This document shows, piece by piece, positions 45,610 through 58,286 of a stretch of 64,000 bases of DNA. How positions within the stretch are numbered: position 1 is the stretch's first letter; each line of letters starts with the position of its first letter. The notes beneath the pieces were generated by a model. It searched no databases and had not been told where the DNA came from. It saw nothing but the letters and a program-made list of their open reading frames with translations. Source of the stretch: Clavaria fumosa (lineage: Eukaryota > Basidiomycota > Agaricomycetes > Agaricales > Clavariaceae); the NCBI GenBank assembly GCA_951802425.1, contig OX637804.1, positions 2,108,001-2,172,000 of the forward strand. Reading direction: 5' to 3'. The translations under genes were made by a program, and so were the position numbers.

Positions 45610-46019
45610 CCGGATTAGTGTTGCCGATGGCTTGAGCCGATTTCTTTTTTTTGGAATTTGCATTGAGTATTGTGGCTTCAAATCAATAGGTAGCCACTGA
45701 ATAAGCGGCTTTGGGCTCTCACAGAAGGATTGAATGATCAGATATATCAAAATCTCTCCTCCCATTGTGCATTGTCCAATGGCTCGCTCAAGTTGGCCAA
45801 GCTGAGCTGAAAAAATCTGAGCCACGGCAACACTAGTCTGGATGCACTGAATCCATTGCTTCTCTGAAACTTCACTGCTATCGAGTAGAGGACACCTTTT
45901 TTTTTTTTTTGCCACACCATGGAATAGACACCGAAAAGGAGATTAGTAAAATTTTCACACTAACCCTTGAAATGAAACAAGGTCAATCCCGTGATCACAC
46001 ATAACACTCTTCACTGATT
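45610..46019. other. spacer between the duplicated units plus nuclease 5' region
   Basis: 45610-45846 is unique spacer without a gene. From 45847 the unit-2 upstream region begins and matches that of unit 1. A run of 14 T lies near 45900. Confidence 0.5.
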
Positions 46020-47369
46020 ATGAGATTCGTTGTTGTATCATTTGCCACCATACTACTATTATTCCATGTCTCTCATGTCTTAGCTTGGAGTGCTGCTGGT
46101 AATCTCTCTCTTTCTCTCTCTCTTTCTCTCTCTCACTCAATCCTTCTTATGTAATCCCAGGTCATGAAATCATCGCTACCATAGCACAGATCTATCTCCA
46201 TCCATCCGTCTTCAACTCCGTGTGCCACATCCTCAACTACCCCTCAAAGGATCACCCATTCCCATCACCTTCCTTAATCCCATCCCATACCCCCGGCGTC
46301 CCGCCCTGCCATCTCGCGTCCGTCGCCACCTGGGCCGACCGCGTCCGCTTCACGAAGCGCTGGAGCGCCCCGCTCCACTACATCAACGCGCTCGACGACT
46401 GGCCCAGCGCGCGGTGTGCGTTCCCCGGTGCGCGCGGCTGGGCCGGCAGGGAGGGCGCGAACATCATCGGCGCGATTAGGAACACCACTGACATCCTGAA
46501 GGAGTGGGTCGGCGGGCGGAGCAGCGGCGACGACGATGTCGGCAGGGCGAACGAGGCGCTCAAGTTCCTCGTGCATTTCTTGGGCGACATGCACCAGCCG
46601 CTGCACCTCGTCCGACGGCAGAGCGGCGGGAACGGCGTCAACGTCACCTTTGGCGGACGGCTGACCAGTGCGTACTCTCTCCCTGGTGGGACCGGGCCTG
46701 GCCTCTCCGTCTTACAGTAACGACCCTGCAGACTTCCACAAGGTCTGGGACACCCTCATCGTCGCGAAGGCGCTGCGGAGCGTGCCGCGGAACTACTCGC
46801 GCCCCCTCCCGTCGCGGCGCATCGAGGACGCGCTGCAAGGGACGATCTACGACGCGTACGTCCGGCGCGTGGTGTGGGAGGGCTTATTGGGACGCTGGAG
46901 GGGCGACGTTCGCGCGTGGATGGCGTGTCCTGCGTCTGCGTCTGTGCCCCATGCGTCTGCGTCTGTGTCTGCGTCTGTGCCCCCTGCGTCGGTGCCTCTT
47001 GCCTCGGGGCTCTGGGAGACGATGTTGGGGGTGTGGAGGTTTTTGGAAGGGCTGGGGCGCCAGGGGAGCGGAGGGGGCCGCGACGAGTGGGACGACGACG
47101 TGGCGTGCCCGTTCGCATGGGCCGAGCCGATCCACCGGCTGAACTGCGAGTTCGTCTGGCCCCGCGCCCTCGACGCGCCATCGCCGTCGTCGTCGGGACA
47201 CCTCGAGCTAGACACGCCGGAGTACGCGGGGGCGATTGCGGACGCGTGGGTCCTTGAGAAGCTGTTCGCCCAGGCGGGGGTGCGCTTGGCGGGGGTGATT
47301 AATAGCTTGTTTGCTGATTTGGGCGGGGAGCCCGACGGGAGGGCGGCGGGCGTGGTGCGTATGCGATGA
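46020..47369 (+). CDS. secreted S1/P1-type zinc nuclease
   Basis: Exons 46020-46098, 46161-46671 and 46718-47369 encode 413 residues. A signal peptide (MRFVVVSFATILLLFHVSHV then LA) exposes an N-terminal Trp, which in this family binds zinc itself. Ligands in order: W and H in WSAAGH, D in ATWAD, H in LHYIN, H, D and H in HFLGDMHQPLH, H and D in FHKVWD, so the trinuclear zinc site is complete. The enzyme would cleave single-stranded DNA or RNA to 5'-nucleotides outside the cell. A Ser/Ala/Val/Pro repeat (about 46925-47000) is an unusual insertion in the C-terminal half. Intron 1 is a CT-rich microsatellite. Confidence 0.88.
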
Positions 47370-47557
47370 GTGTTTGCAGGGCGGCATTTTTTTGTTGTTG
47401 TTTTTTTTTGATTGGCATATGGCATGTATGTATACCGTGTTAGCCCTGCTTGTGATACTGTTGTACCCGTTACACTTGTAGTCATTTCTTGTTGTTGATA
47501 CATCAAAAAGCGATACCAATTCCACATTTTGTTGTTAACAAGAGAGACGTCATCGCG

Positions 47558-48964
47558 TCACCCCTCGCCGTGGTTCTCCCCCGTCTGTCCTTCCTTCTCC
47601 TTCTCAGCAGCAGTCGCAGTCGCAGCCACAGCAGCCGCAGCAGCAGCGGACGCAGCGGCGACGCCCTCCCTCCGCCACTGCTCCTCCTCCCACTTATCCC
47701 ACGCCTCGCGCGCGTCGACCCACCTCTCCTGCACGTCGCGCACGTCGCCAGCCGCGCCTGGCCGACCGAGCGGCCCGAAGGCGCTCGAGAACAGCTGGTA
47801 GGCGTTGGGCGCGCTCGGGCTCGCTGCTGTCGCGGCGGTGGCGGTGGCGGTGGTGGTGGTGGTGGTGGTGGTGGTGGTGGTGGAGGGGGGGTGTGTGGAG
47901 GGCGGTGGGAGGAAGACGTACCCGGTTGCGCGGTCGATGACGCGGGAGAGGTGGAGCATGGACTGTTTGTCCTGTGGGGAGAGAGAAGGGGGGGAGGACG
48001 TGTCAGACATGCAGTGATACGGGAGGGGTCGTCGCTTATGGCTTACTTCGACGGCGAGCGTCTCGAAGCCGACGAGGCTGTAGTCCTCGATGAGGGATAT
48101 CATGGCCATGTTCAGCGCTGCAAAGCGCGGCGAGGACGCGGAGAGGAGGTGCTCGAGGTGGGTGAGGTCCTGCACCTCCGTGTAGAAGTCGAGGTTGAAG
48201 TCTGTCCCGGGTTATTGGGAGAAAAAAATAAGTGGATTTGGGCGGAGCAAAAAGATAGGGTGGTAACCGCCCTCACCTAGATCGCCGTATTGGGTGATGA
48301 GGTCGACCTTGGAGAGCACGTTGACGTGCGGCAGCTCGAGGTGGAGCATCGTCCGCAGGCTTAGGAGGAGGACGGAGATGTACTTTGAGGCGTCTGTGAC
48401 GTAGTGCGCGTCGCAGAGATGGACGGCGGCTAGCTGTACTAGACCGGGATGGCATCAACGGGCCGGGACACGGGGAGAGGGCGAGGGACCCAGGAGGGAA
48501 GGGGGAAAGGGGGGAAAGGGGGGAGGGCGCACACGAAAGCCCATCTTGCCCAGCTTATCGACGACGCGCCGCAGACTGGCGTGCACGGTGCTGAGCTCGA
48601 CCTGCCCGGGGAGGTCGAACAGGACGTACGCGTCCGGCCCCAGCGCCTCGAGGCGGCGCGCGAGCCAGTCAAAGTTCGCGTCGAGGTACTCCATCGCGAA
48701 GAGCAGGCCGCCGTTCGGGCCGAGCGCGCGCGCGTGCGCGGCGCCCGGGAGCGCGACGAGCTGCGTGATGTCGACCGCGCACGGGTAGGGCGGGGCGCGG
48801 TTGGCGGGGTCGAGGTTCACGATGGAGAGCGCGCGGTGGTGGTGGTGGTGGTGCTGCTGCTGCTGCTGGGGCTGGGGCTGCGCGGTGTGGAGCTGGTGCT
48901 TGCCGTGGCAGTAGGTGGACTTGCCGCTCCCGGGCGGACCGCAGACGATTTCGCCGAAGGGCAT
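47558..48964 (-). CDS. GPN2: GPN-loop GTPase, GPN2 type
   Basis: Four exons on the minus strand (48964-48533, 48433-48277, 48201-48047, 47971-47558) join to about 385 residues. P-loop GPPGSGKST, then [11 protein letters not shown], the family-defining LGPNGG loop, [10 protein letters not shown] (G3), NVLSKVDLI (G4-like) and [16 protein letters not shown]2 acts with GPN1/GPN3 in RNA polymerase II assembly and import. Odd points: a Gln/His-rich insertion ([15 protein letters not shown]) before VNLDPAN and an Ala/Thr-rich C-terminal tail that make it longer than usual. Intron 3 (75 nt) is in frame, so retention would add 25 residues. Confidence 0.88.
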
Positions 48965-49703
48965 TCGACGGCGGGGGGGCGGACGTTGTTGTTGGGACTG
49001 GGTTGTGGCGGCGGCGATTTGTTTCTTCAGGGCGTGCAATGTCGCGCGGCCTTTTGGCGGTGGTGTCACGCACGCCGCCTCTAACAGTGACCACGCTGAC
49101 CACTGCTGACAACCATAATCTCACAAAGGAGCAGCTCGTCGGTGAAATCTCCCTTTTTTATGTGGTACAGCCCTGGGATCAGGTCCGCGCTTTAATCCCG
49201 ACGGTTAATATGCAGTATTGTTGTTATTATTATGCGGGGAGTCGTTACTCTGCGCTGGTCGTTGTCGGTCTCACATTATACTCCAACACTGGGCTTCGTC
49301 TCCAACTTCAACACTGAAGCCATTGAAGCCATTGAAGCCGAATTCGGAGGTATCTGCTATTTCTCAAAGGCGACATAATCTCACAGGGACGGCTCGTGCA
49401 AGGGAGTTTTTTGCGCACTGCAACCTGTCAGTGTTGACCTAGGAAACGCTTCCGTCCACGTACCGAACGCCCTGATCTAGGTCCACGCTTTAATCCCGCA
49501 ATTGTGAACTGCACTGCCGTGGTGCAGGGTGAGTATTTTTCCTCACCCACGGGCACAGCCCCGAACAACGCACTTGCTCACATATATACATAGGAACAAC
49601 AGATCCCACCCATGCGCACTTCTCCCACGAAACTACGCGCAGGAGAGTCATACCCCACATCCTCGAGCCCTTCCTTCGGGGTTCGTTTGGCTAGCCCTCG
49701 AAG

Positions 49704-51480
49704 ATGGCCTGGCTGCGACACGTTTGTCACGTGATTTGTATACTCTTCCTCTTAGCGCTGTTTCTTCTCGCTATACCCATTCACAGAGTTACCCATGACA
49801 ACACGTACGCGAGCGCCGGGCCGGCCAACCCGTTCCGCGGTAGAAAAGTGCGTGACATCCATGGCGTCCGAGGCGGCATCCTTGGTCGACCCCTCCGTTT
49901 TCGTGCTGTAGATCACTATGGAGTCGAACCTTCTCAACGTCGATCCCAAGCTAGGGTTCTTGTCGTTGTGGTGGTCAATATCCTCCGATTCAGCCTGTGA
50001 TCTCACAATACCGGACACGTCTCCGAACTGCACCATCGCGAGCATATTTATCGACCAGTAAGAGCTCCCTCCCCCCCCCTCCCCCTAGCCTTCATCAGGA
50101 TGTCAACTCCTTTGGACCTAGGAACACGGCCTATCGTCCCGTCTTTGTTCCAGAAGTGACTCTGACCAGCGGCTTGCCCTCTCAGCCTATCTTCATCTGG
50201 GATCCACATTTGTTTTCAGACGCCAGAGCTAACGATGCGTCGTTCACTACGATCCTCCAGCTGAATTCAAGTTCTAATGCTGCATCGCTGCAGCACTATC
50301 CCTTTGATGAGTGCGACACACTCCCCACAGCTTCCCCCCCTTCCGTCCATTTTTGTACTCACTCAGTCTACCTTTAGGTATTCCGCCGATGTGTGGCTTT
50401 ATGCAAATGATACTGCATCGACTGCTCCCATCGGTATCGTCGTAACCAAGTCCTTTGGTATCTCTGTGTATGTCTCTTTAAATCGTATAGAAACAAACCA
50501 TTAAGCTGAACAAGGGCACCTGGGCTGTAGTGGCTTCTCTGTCGGCACAGAATTCCTCAATATATCTGCGTACCGCACGCCGCCAGGCCTTTACAGCGAG
50601 CGGATCCACATCAAACGCGGATTCCTCGTGAGGGCGTACGCGGTCACGATTGTCATAGCAGTCTGTCCGTTTTTTTTTCTTCTTCTCCCTTCTGTCCAAC
50701 CATCTCGCGACTGACGTCCTACTCGAACGACAGGGTTCTCCACGCTAACGTTCGCGTTTGGGACAGGGTTGACCCTCGTTTTCGGGTATAATAGGAGCGG
50801 GCGCTCTCTCGCTCTATCGGTGGGAATGCTCTTTGCCACCACGCAGCTAAGGGCTACCTTTCCGGGAGCGCCGGAGTTCGGTGCGGTCGCCCACCTTTAT
50901 CCCCAGCATCTTACGTCGTTAACGCAGTGCCCTGTTCCCTAGGTACGACGCTCGGTAAGCACCGGGATATCCGCTGTCGGTCTCTCACGATCCATTCATG
51001 CTGACCGTCTCTCCAGACTACTATGGCATTTTACCATGCCTCGTCATTTTGGCGTTCTGCGTGCGTTTCCCCCCCCCCATGTCCTGCGCCGTTCGGCGTG
51101 TCTCATCCGATATCGTAATCAGGCTGGGTGGAGCATCTTTGCGCTGACCTTCATCCACGACATTGAACGTGAGAACCGCGATAATACCTTCTCGAAGTGG
51201 CTCGGTATGGAATCCCCCCCCCTCCGTCCCCTTCTCCCCTTCTCCCATCCCTCGTCCGTCCATCCTCTTACGTCGCACAGATCGCAGGATCTTCAACGTC
51301 AACGCGCGCGATGTGGATAATCGGCAAGCCAACCCAGACGCGCGTGACGACTTCCTCAACGTCTCCACACGCAACGAGGAAGACCCCGATGCGCACGATG
51401 CGAACGGCGGGGACAACGACATACCACTCGCCCGGCTAGGAGGTAATGGTGCTGTCCCAGCACGCCCCGCTTTCGGGTGA
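49704..51480 (+). CDS. DUF4436-type membrane protein, copy 2
   Basis: Exons 49704-49847, 49912-50057, 50099-50135, 50186-50310, 50378-50467, 50531-50664, 50734-50880, 50943-50954, 51017-51060, 51123-51204 and 51281-51480 encode about 386 residues, with the same layout as copy 1: N-terminal anchor, outer domain, and C-terminal membrane bundle with TQLRATFPGAPEFG. It lacks two residues of the Asn/Asp run near the C-terminus. The last intron is only 76 nt, without the expanded minisatellite. Intact, including the 12-nt exon 8. Function unknown. Confidence 0.75.
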
Positions 51481-51532
51481 CGCTGGTGCACGGTGTCCCA
51501 TCTGGCGCACTGCGTGATTTCGAGTCCGGATG

Positions 51533-51559
51533 CACTGATTTCCTTCAAAACACAAAACC

Positions 51560-51590
<31 letters not shown>

Positions 51591-51968
51591 TGGGCTTTTG
51601 GGCGAAGTGTCAGCGGATGACTGGTTGGCTGCCGCGGTTGTAATCGTTGGAGGATGGGTGGCGCGAGCCTGCTATGAGAAATTTGAAGGATGGTGACGTT
51701 AATATTACAGTGAACCATAGAAAGCGGGAAGCAGAGAAGCAGAGAGGGAATGATGACATTTCAGAAGTCTGGTTTCAGTACAGTCCCGACACGGCCGCAG
51801 TCGACAGTCAAGGATGGAATGTAATGTACTGGCAGGTGAAGCTCAGTCAGTTGAGTGCGTCACCGTCTCTCCCTTGTGTTTATTGGGGGTGCGCGAGTCA
51901 AATCAAGACAACATTGCTGTGATAATGTTGCGCCAATACACACTTTACACAAGATCCAGTAGGCCATG
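51533..51968. other. intergenic with a run of about 28 A
   Basis: An A homopolymer at about 51560-51587 follows the end of unit 2. A recent retroposed poly(A) end is possible but no target duplication is visible. The rest shows no gene. Confidence 0.5.
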
Positions 51969-54900
51969 TCACCAAGGGCTCGTGAAGCCAGCCCAATCAC
52001 GCAACACCACATTCCTTTCCGTGCCTATCTGCCTTGTCATCTCATCTTGTCTGGTGACAGGAAGGCCTTCAAAAGCGGCGAGCAGATTGCCGTCCAATAT
52101 GCCCTTTGATAGAGGCTTTGAGACGAAGTCATTCTTCACGATCCTATTGGGACATCACTGTTAGCACACGGAGCGTGGCCCGCTTCGACTTTGGAGCGAA
52201 TTCCAACCTGAAAGCTTTCGGGTTCAACCCAGCAACATGTTGAATGTTACGCGTAAGTTGGCCTTGAAGAAGCTGAAAGCGCTTGAAAACGCTCTCGTCC
52301 ACGGGCGTCAAGCTCGTCAGGGAACCGTCAACGCAGCCTAGATGTTGCCAATCAACGATGGCGGAAGAAAGCTTAGGCGCATTATGTGGGCCACACGCAC
52401 CGAAGAATAATTTCGTGTGAGGCACCTCGAGGTCAGCTTTTGTCCGTCGTGCGATCGTGGCAGACGACCGATGTTCGACTTGCCCGTGGAACTCAGTGCG
52501 ACACAAGAGGTGTTGGCCATTCTTGGACTCGGGATCTGTATTGTGCCAATAATCAGGCATGATACCACTCGCCAATCTGTGTATTCTCACCGCTTGGGTC
52601 GTATTCGTACATACGCATGACGCCTTCCTCGTCGCCGCTCACTATCGCCATCTGACCCTCAGCGAAGAAAAGGTCGGCACACGTCACGCAGACGCGTCGT
52701 ACGTCTTTGGCGAGCACGACCAACTTGTAAGGATCCTCCTACACAGTCTTTCAGTGATACGACATTGAGGGAGATATAGTGTTGAACCTGGAAGGCCACA
52801 AACCAGACACTCTTCACAGCGTCGCCTATCAAAAGGAGGTTTTTGAGGGTTTGCAGCGATGTGACATATACCCCAACGTCAAGGAACGCCACTCCCACGA
52901 GGCGCTCATCTGAATCAAGAGCACGGACAAATATCTGCGACCGTGGGTAAGCTGTTTTCACAACATTGAATGTGGATTAATTTACCTTCTGGCCCATGGA
53001 AGAGACAAGATAGCCATTGAAACCACAGACCGCCGCAACCGGGCCTTTCGGATCGTCACGGAAGCAGAGTTTCAGCTTGTACCACCGCTTGCATTCCATT
53101 GAGGGATCCGGAACAACTTCCACTATCTCAAAGATATACGTCTGAGCAGAAAGGAATGAAGGACCCTCCAAAACTTGAAAGCCTGCGACGTACGCATCCT
53201 TTAGCGGCTAAGTCTTCTCCACGATTGATAGTCGTCCCGACCGCAATAAAATCTTTGCCCCCAGATTCGGTACTGAAAGTCTCGAGCGTGACACAGGCCA
53301 GTGCTGTGACGAATTCATTCTGAGCGAACTCATACCTGCGACATGATTAAGGACGCGCGCAGGAGACAAAAATGGGAACAGACTTTCCCATCCATGGTGA
53401 TCCAAAGGTCTGGTACTATCAACTCTAGAGTCGAGCAATCACAGAGAGGTTCCGTAAGGTTTGAAGCTGGGCAAATTACATAATTATCAGAGTCCAGCGC
53501 AAAGCTCAGTAGAGCACACCATCAGGTTCCCATAGCTTGTTGCCATCATCGTCGAACGCAATAAATGTCGCCTTGAGCGAAGAAGCAGCAACAATCAATG
53601 CTGTACTCGGTTCGAACACAAGATGCGAGTACGCTCTTTGTGTGGGTATATAGCGGTAGGGAAGCTCATTGCCCAGCTGCAAATCTGGCATCCACTCCAG
53701 TAAGCACGGGCCCTGCCGGAAAAAGTGTGAGACACGATTGAAGCATGGAAGAGTCGCTCCTAGAAAAATGACCTCGTCAGAGTACAGGAGAAAGTCACCC
53801 CTTGACTCCCACAGAGAACACGTCGTGAATGAATAGACAACATTGTGTCCTGAAGGATAAAGCGTCACCCCGCATTTGTCCGTCGCAATGATCCAACTTG
53901 GCCGATCTCCAGTGAAGAAGTAACCTGAATAGGTGATACCAAGTGCAGGCGAAGTCACGAAGGGAATAAATTGCCGTAATATCCGCTTCTGTTCCGCTAA
54001 AACAGACCTCTCGACCTCTTCCCCTCGTTGTATCTCGAAAAATTTCGAGAAAACTTTAACGAATCTCGCCAGCAAGGACGCTCTTGTATTTTCCGGGTGA
54101 AGTTCTGGACGGCTTACAGGGTGGACCTCATAGATTGCAAGCTGGCCTGAACGCAGGAAGACCTAGAGAAAGCACATTGAGCTGACAATGCCGCTTGAGG
54201 TTCGAGGCTCACCAGGAAATGGGGTCGAGGGGAAGACTGCCCTAATGGTGCCAGAAGAATCTGGTCGACATCCAGCTCCTGCGGAATTCGCGGCGGATCT
54301 TGCGGCAGGGACGGGGTAGGAGGGTCATAGCTATCTGTGAGTACGTTTGATAGATGAGGCAAATTGGGAGTTGAGAACACGAGAGTAAGCTTTGGTAATG
54401 TCCACATCTGCCGAGTCCTTCAGTACGACATCGCAGAGCGGAGCGGGAAAGAATCACCTCAAGTACTCCCTGAGGGCGTACCAGAACGAGCCATTGCCTG
54501 TGACTCCCGGCATTCAATGCAGCCTGAAGCGTGGTGGTCGTGATTTGGTCTGTGCCATTCTTGGAGCCGGAGGCATTGCTCGATGTCTCAAATAGGTCGT
54601 TGGTGTCTGTGAAGAAGCAGCCTGTGAGGTATCTAGAAGACTAGGAGGGATTGATGGATAAACAAACACTAAGATTAACTCAAGGACTGTACCTTTTCAC
54701 CCATTGGCGACATATCCTTCCTTCTTATTTTTCCGCGTTCCGTTTCGCCTATGAACAGTCCTATGGTATCGTCCTCCCGAAGAATGAGGACAAAAGGGTC
54801 GCAGATACTACATGATCGTATCTTTGGTCGAGGCATGTTCCCATCAGTATCCTTGATTATTTGTCTCTCGGCGCCATCTGGGGGTAGATTGTGAATTCAA

Positions 54901-57525
54901 TGCTAATCGGAAAATTAAAGGTGGAGCGTACCTGGTTCGAGCACCCTGATCGCATTGGTCATGACATGGAGAATCGCCGTCCTTTGGAAGAATGGCGCCG
55001 CGCCTACCGTTGTACCCGGTATCCGTGTGGTGATGATGATGTCATGTTTAGAGGAGCGAGTTGCAATCTATACTGGATTAATTTTTTGCCTCTCATTTAG
55101 AGGAAACGGGACAGTCACCGTACCCGAGAAAGTCCCGGAGAAGGATTCGCGTCGGTGCTTAGGATCACGGAGTCGGTTTCTGACTGGTAGGGATCAACAG
55201 GCCGCTGATATGAGACCCCGTTGACCTTGACGGACTGTCGCAATGATAACGACCACATTCCCCGCGCGCCACCAATGGCGTGGAGTTTGCGTTTTGTGCG
55301 AGTCGGGAGATCGCGCTGCGAAGAGAGGTAAGGGAAGGGGGAATAGATGACGAAATTCGATGGGATCGAGGGTAGATGGAGAGAAGCGAAGTTTGCACCT
55401 GAAATAGAGTAAAACCACCTAGGGGTGTGGAACCTGTGGCTGCAACCAGCTCTGGTACGAAGCGTTCCTGGGGGCATGGTCGATCGATAAGCTAATTGTG
55501 GTGCGAAAGAACACGCACCCCGTTCTTCGCCAGCGAAAAAGTCGCATCGGCGATCGAACCGTAACCCGGCAAGGAGTCGCATAGAGAAAGGTGTATAACA
55601 CTTCGCACCTTCTTCGGGCCACTATCTCCGCTCCCTGCCCCGTTGGCGATGGGATGTATGGTTGAGTTCGACATGCCATACAGATCTGATCCAAACTTAA
55701 GACAACGTCGACGAGAACGTCGGGAAGTACTGACCGTCGTCATCGTCTAGAAGCACGTCATTGTACATGTCAACAACAGCGGACGGTCGGTCATCCGAGA
55801 TCTCTTTTTCGAGCCGCGCCGTCTTGAGGAGAATTGATGGACCAACCGTGCTTCCGACAAATAGGCAATCTGAGCCGACTGGCTTGATCACTGTGGGAAC
55901 CGTAGTTTGCGCCAAAGCGGGTGCGAGTGACAGTCTGGAGACTATTTTTCCATCCGCTACGAATTCCAGAGGATAGACGGTCCCATCTTTAAGAATAACA
56001 AAAACCGTCCGATCGTCGACGAGTGCAGCTCGGCAGCCGTCCAACTCGAGTTTAGGTGATTGCTCTTCAGCTAAGAGAGTTGGCAGAGGAAGATCACTCA
56101 TACATGCAGACCAGCCATTCACAGGTAAAGTTACTCGTCGCGCAGCTTGATCAACGTATAACAGACAATTGCTTGTCACTATCAAGACACCACCAAGTGT
56201 AGTGGCACACGGGAGCATGAAACAACAGTCATGAGGAAGGCCCTCAACGGAGGTGATCACGGGGTAGTGATGAGTCGCAAAATCCAGCGTGAAGATCTTC
56301 AGCTTGACGGTATCCTTGTATTCATTCAGACGACTGTTGCATGAGAAATCAGTTGTGATACATAAACGCTCCCACTACTCTGGCGTACCCTGTCCAAGTC
56401 TGCTGGGGCTGAAAGAGGATTGCAATCGTGGGACTATGAAAACCTGGTAAGAACGCGAAATCAATCATATTTCGAATGCCCTCATCGACTTCCGGAGCAA
56501 GATCCAGTATAAAGCTCGGAGAGTAAGGGACATCTCTGCGTCATATGATCAGACGTGTCCAGCCAGCATAATGGTAGAGCACACTTTGCTAGACTCTGAT
56601 CATGGTCTACTACGTATAACTCGGCCTGTGCCTGCGAAAATGGAAGAATGGCGATGGCATCCTTGGGCAAAGACAAGGCAGCACAACGGGAGGCGGGGTC
56701 GACGCGTAGTTGAGCTCGGAAGAGGTTTGAATCGAGAGCCATCTGTCAAAAAGTATCAGATTCGAAAATGTTTGAATATGAAAGACGCTCGCCAGGTGTG
56801 GGGCCCGTTCGTAGGTGTGGATTGAGATGGTTACAAGATCATGAATTGCTTCGGACCATTCCAGAAGTGCAATCTAATGAACTAGCGTGAGTACACAACG
56901 CACTGAGTGCCAAGCTCATACCTTCGCGTCTTTAAATGAGACGAGGAGCCGGTCAAGGCCGTCTTCGGCGGAGGCCATGATCTGCACACCCTCGACGCCT
57001 GTGATGATCCCATGCAGACGATGCGCACGGACATAATATAAACGAGTGACGGTTTGTGGAAGCGTGTTGGCAGACTGATCGCAAGGGGGAAAAGCAATAT
57101 TAGCGATGTTCAAGCGCGCATCCATGGAAGAGTTGAAATCAAGTTGCATTGCATAGATACGTTCTTGGAGGGGACAGCAAAAATTATTCAACAGTCACCT
57201 TGACAGAGCCCATGTTGACAAAACCTTCCCCCTGCTCGTCCATTTCCACTTCACCCTTTACAGCCTTTGTCCCCCTTCGAACCTTTGACCGTTCTCGTTC
57301 CTCGTCCGCCTGGAACAGGATTTGTGCAGGCTCTTCACGAAGTTCATATATCCGAAGGAGGTTGTTTCGAGCGACGACCAAGTTGCACAGCGAGCGCGAC
57401 GCAATTTCTTGGCGCGTCTGTGCAGCAGAATGGGTTCCATTGCTCAAGGTCGACGGGGTTAATTTCAAACTGGTGGCGAACTCCACTCCGCTGGCAGGAA
57501 GGACCTCCTGGTGCAACGCATGCAT
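51969..57525 (-). CDS. CFT1: cleavage and polyadenylation factor subunit CPSF160/Cft1
   Basis: A many-exon minus-strand gene from ATG 57525 (MHALHQEVLPASGVEFATSL) to a stop at 51969. Conserved pieces in order: LLRIYELREEPA, RLYYVRAHRLHGIITG and DRLLVSFKDAK, then IALLEWSEAIHDL, FLPGFHSPTIAILFQPQQTW, CLLYVDQAARRVTLPVNGW, RSVIHLSLCDSLPGYGSIAD, VKVNGVSYQRP, the central propeller (56260-53500), LLLIGDAVKSVWFVAFQ, LLCRTEFHGQVEHRSS, DGSLTSLTPVDESVFKR and LLQGQLTRNIQHVAGLNPKA. The last intron is 52144-52207, leading to GILDGNLLAAFEGLP and the C-terminus. The protein scaffolds mRNA 3'-end processing in the nucleus. I did not resolve every exon; I saw no clear break. Confidence 0.92.
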
Positions 57526-58286
57526 TGAGGTCGAGCAGGAGTAGAAGGATTGAAAGTCGAGGAACCGATTCGTCGCTGTTTAGCACTTCTTAACCCGCAC
57601 ACCTCCGACAACGCAAAAGCCAAAAGGTACAAATTTCAATTTTAACCAGATTTCCAAATGTGGTTGATTACTTTCCCACGACCGGATCGGTAACCGGCTG
57701 CAAAGCGTCCGTCCTCCTTTCCTCCTCCTCCTCCTCGAGCTAATGAGACATAATCGTAACCAAGTTTCGCTGAAATCGCTCATGGAAATGTGTAGGCAAC
57801 AAATTCTCTCTTTACGAGAAGCGGTCTGTGCATCTTAAAGTGCCTCCACGGGCTCCTGACTCCTGATGCTATCACTCACGATGCCGGCCTCGCTCAGTTT
57901 GCATCCTCTCGATTCCCACTTGCCTTGTTTGTATCGCTCTGACCAAGCGGAAGCAAGCGATTGCATCGTTTTGTCGACTTTCTCTTCAAGTCGGGCAGAA
58001 AACCCCTTGTTTTCTGAGTCAGATCGATCCGGGGCCTTCAAAATAGGCTCCTCATCTCCTACACTGGCACCTCCGTCCTTTTGGAGTCTTGAGAAGCCCG
58101 CACCGCATTTCTGGAGTCACGTCTCGCCACCGTTCCGCTCAGATGCGTCTCTCTAGTCGATCGATTGCCGCATGTGCGGCAGGCCACCAACTCGTGTTGA
58201 TCATGATGCTCATACACCTTACGCTCGCGGTGGGTCTATAAGCCTGGCATCGCCTGCATCTCTGCCGGATGACTCGCGGGCTCATC
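57526..58286. other. divergent intergenic region, weak candidate exon
   Basis: A minus frame (about 58100-57835; RLEEKVDKTMQSLASAWSER, ends QEPVEAL) has helical character and follows a possible splice acceptor, but I could not find a start or upstream exon. The plus frame over the same bases is no better. The region must contain the promoters of CFT1 and the plus-strand gene at 58287. Confidence 0.25.

Larger units (their letters stand above)
45847..51532 (+). repeat. tandem gene-block duplication, unit 2
   Basis: The complete version of the block carries nuclease (+), GPN2 (-) and DUF4436 (+). Nuclease and GPN2 are convergent, 188 bases apart. GPN2 and DUF4436 are divergent, with about 740 bases between starts. 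Confidence 0.85.

Noticed and set aside
56545..56620. tRNA-like sequence (GGTAGAGCACACTTTGCTAGACTC)
   Set aside because: No proper acceptor or T-arm pairing, and the minus strand codes for conserved CFT1 sequence (VVDHDQSLAK).
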